From the NCBI RefSeq assembly GCF_020443705.1, contig NZ_JAIZZK010000011.1:74810-117251 (forward strand): DNA of 42,442 nucleotides, written 5' to 3'. The position numbers and the translations under genes are program-made. This stretch comes from Clostridium algoriphilum. Lineage in GTDB: Bacteria > Bacillota > Clostridia > Clostridiales > Clostridiaceae. Below are positions 41,821 to 42,442 of this stretch, piece after piece. Below the pieces are notes generated by a model that made no database searches, had not been told where the DNA came from, and saw nothing but the letters and a program-made list of their open reading frames with translations. The first letter of the stretch is position 1. Every line of letters begins with the position of its first letter.

Positions 41821-42442
41821 CTATTCTTTAATTCTAGCTATCACTTTTGCTAGTGCTTTTTTATGTGGCATATTGCTTTGTCTTGCTATCATTATTCTTT
41901 GTGCTTGAGGAGAACCTGCACCATGCATTGATTCTGTTCTGTAACCAACTGCAGCTGTTCCAAGTGATAAATTTTCTATTAATCTTAATATTCTCATTCT
42001 ATTTTCTGTTGTTACAGATGCAACACCTTTTAAGTATTTTTCAAGATAAGGTCCAGTTATTGGATCCTTAAAATCAACACCTGCAGGCATAGTAACCATT
42101 AATCCACCAGCTATGTCTTCAGCAAGTCTAACTATTTCATATGGAAATCTTGTAACATTTTGTTTACATACATTAGCAAGTAATAAATCTACTATATAGT
42201 TACCAGACTCTGTTTTATGGCCTTCTGCAGAACATGCTATACCACAAGCGTATAATGTTTCATTTAGATGAGTCATTTCTATTAATTTATCTTTAATGTG
42301 TGATACTTTACTAGTTCCATTATAATCTGCAGCAAGTGCTGTAGCTCCAATAAGAACATCACCTACACCAGTTTTGCATCCACCATAACTTTGTCTATGA
42401 TATCCTGCGAATCTCTCAACAAGTGTTCCAACAAATTCAGTT
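41821..42442 (-). CDS. abfD: 4-Hydroxybutyryl-CoA dehydratase / vinylacetyl-CoA isomerase, C-terminal part (cut by window edge)
   Basis: C-terminal ~206 codons of the FAD and 4Fe-4S radical dehydratase that turns 4-hydroxybutyryl-CoA into crotonyl-CoA. The frame runs open to the window edge, past the internal ATG at 42276. Near the edge is RFAGYHRQSYGGCKTGVGD. Its His and Cys are seven residues apart, exactly as the cluster ligands H292 and C299 of the Clostridium aminobutyricum enzyme. ACSAEGHKTESGNYI, EDIAGGLMVTMPAG and MHGAGSPQAQRIMIARQ are also typical. The related 4-hydroxyphenylacetate hydroxylases lack these ligands. The enzyme points to succinate, GABA or 4-hydroxybutyrate fermentation to butyrate. 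Confidence 0.93.
   Translation of the reverse strand, partial: TEFVGTLVERFAGYHRQSYGGCKTGVGDVLIGATALAADYNGTSKVSHIKDKLIEMTHLNETLYACGIACSAEGHKTESGNYIVDLLLANVCKQNVTRFPYEIVRLAEDIAGGLMVTMPAGVDFKDPITGPYLEKYLKGVASVTTENRMRILRLIENLSLGTAAVGYRTESMHGAGSPQAQRIMIARQSNMPHKKALAKVIARIKE

Overview
The window comes from an AT-rich, spore-forming, anaerobic Firmicute, most likely a nitrogen-fixing Clostridium (sensu stricto). Evidence: a Clostridium pasteurianum-type nif operon (long NifD, short NifK, nifI1-nifI2 between nifH and nifD), several oxygen-sensitive radical enzymes, spore-surface genes, strong AGGAGG ribosome sites, and part of a 4-hydroxybutyryl-CoA dehydratase gene. No rRNA, intact tRNA, CRISPR array or intact insertion sequence was seen.

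Layout. 1-5004 (minus): nifH-nifI1-nifI2-nifD-nifK-nifE (nifE cut by the window edge), preceded by an 860-bp AT-rich leader with hairpins and repeated GGTAAA half-sites. 5860-12810: mostly single genes, namely a small Cys-containing peptide, a maltose/galactoside-type acetyltransferase, an LD-carboxypeptidase, a small membrane protein, an FMN reductase, a GreA-like factor, a DUF441 protein, two unknowns, and a nitroreductase with its MarR regulator. 13045-15971 (plus): a three-gene activase operon of the 2-hydroxyacyl-CoA dehydratase-activator type. 16019-21528 (minus): a complete oligopeptide/dipeptide ABC importer. 21861-24259 (minus): an AmmeMemoRadiSam pair with the Memo and AMMECR1 domains fused. 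24867-27335 (minus): a D,D-carboxypeptidase and an MscS channel.

27400-33580 is the most dynamic part. It starts with debris (3' end of a tRNA-Ser-like gene and a heavy-metal P-type ATPase fragment). A spore-surface cluster follows: two ~90% identical SPOCS/DUF3794-like Cys-rich proteins in a ~960-bp duplication that includes promoter and terminator, a third divergent SPOCS protein with an 80-residue tandem repeat, a Cys/Lys/Asp-rich 16-residue-repeat protein whose C-terminal part is out of frame, and a DUF2935 protein. Remnants of further SPOCS copies lie upstream of both duplicates.

33655-39719 (minus) is a catabolic module: fructose-family PTS IIA, IIC and IIB, then a glycyl radical enzyme, its activase and a fructose-6-phosphate-aldolase-like enzyme. 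The set matches the E. coli ybiW/pflD-ybiY/pflC-fsa arrangement. I infer uptake and phosphorylation of a 1,5-anhydrohexitol, radical ring opening and aldol cleavage. 40265-42442 (minus) holds a permease and the 3' part of abfD.

Many longest-ORF starts are GTG or TTG codons inside the Shine-Dalgarno sequence. I moved these starts to the properly spaced ATG and say so in each entry. All product calls come from reading the sequence; no database search was run.
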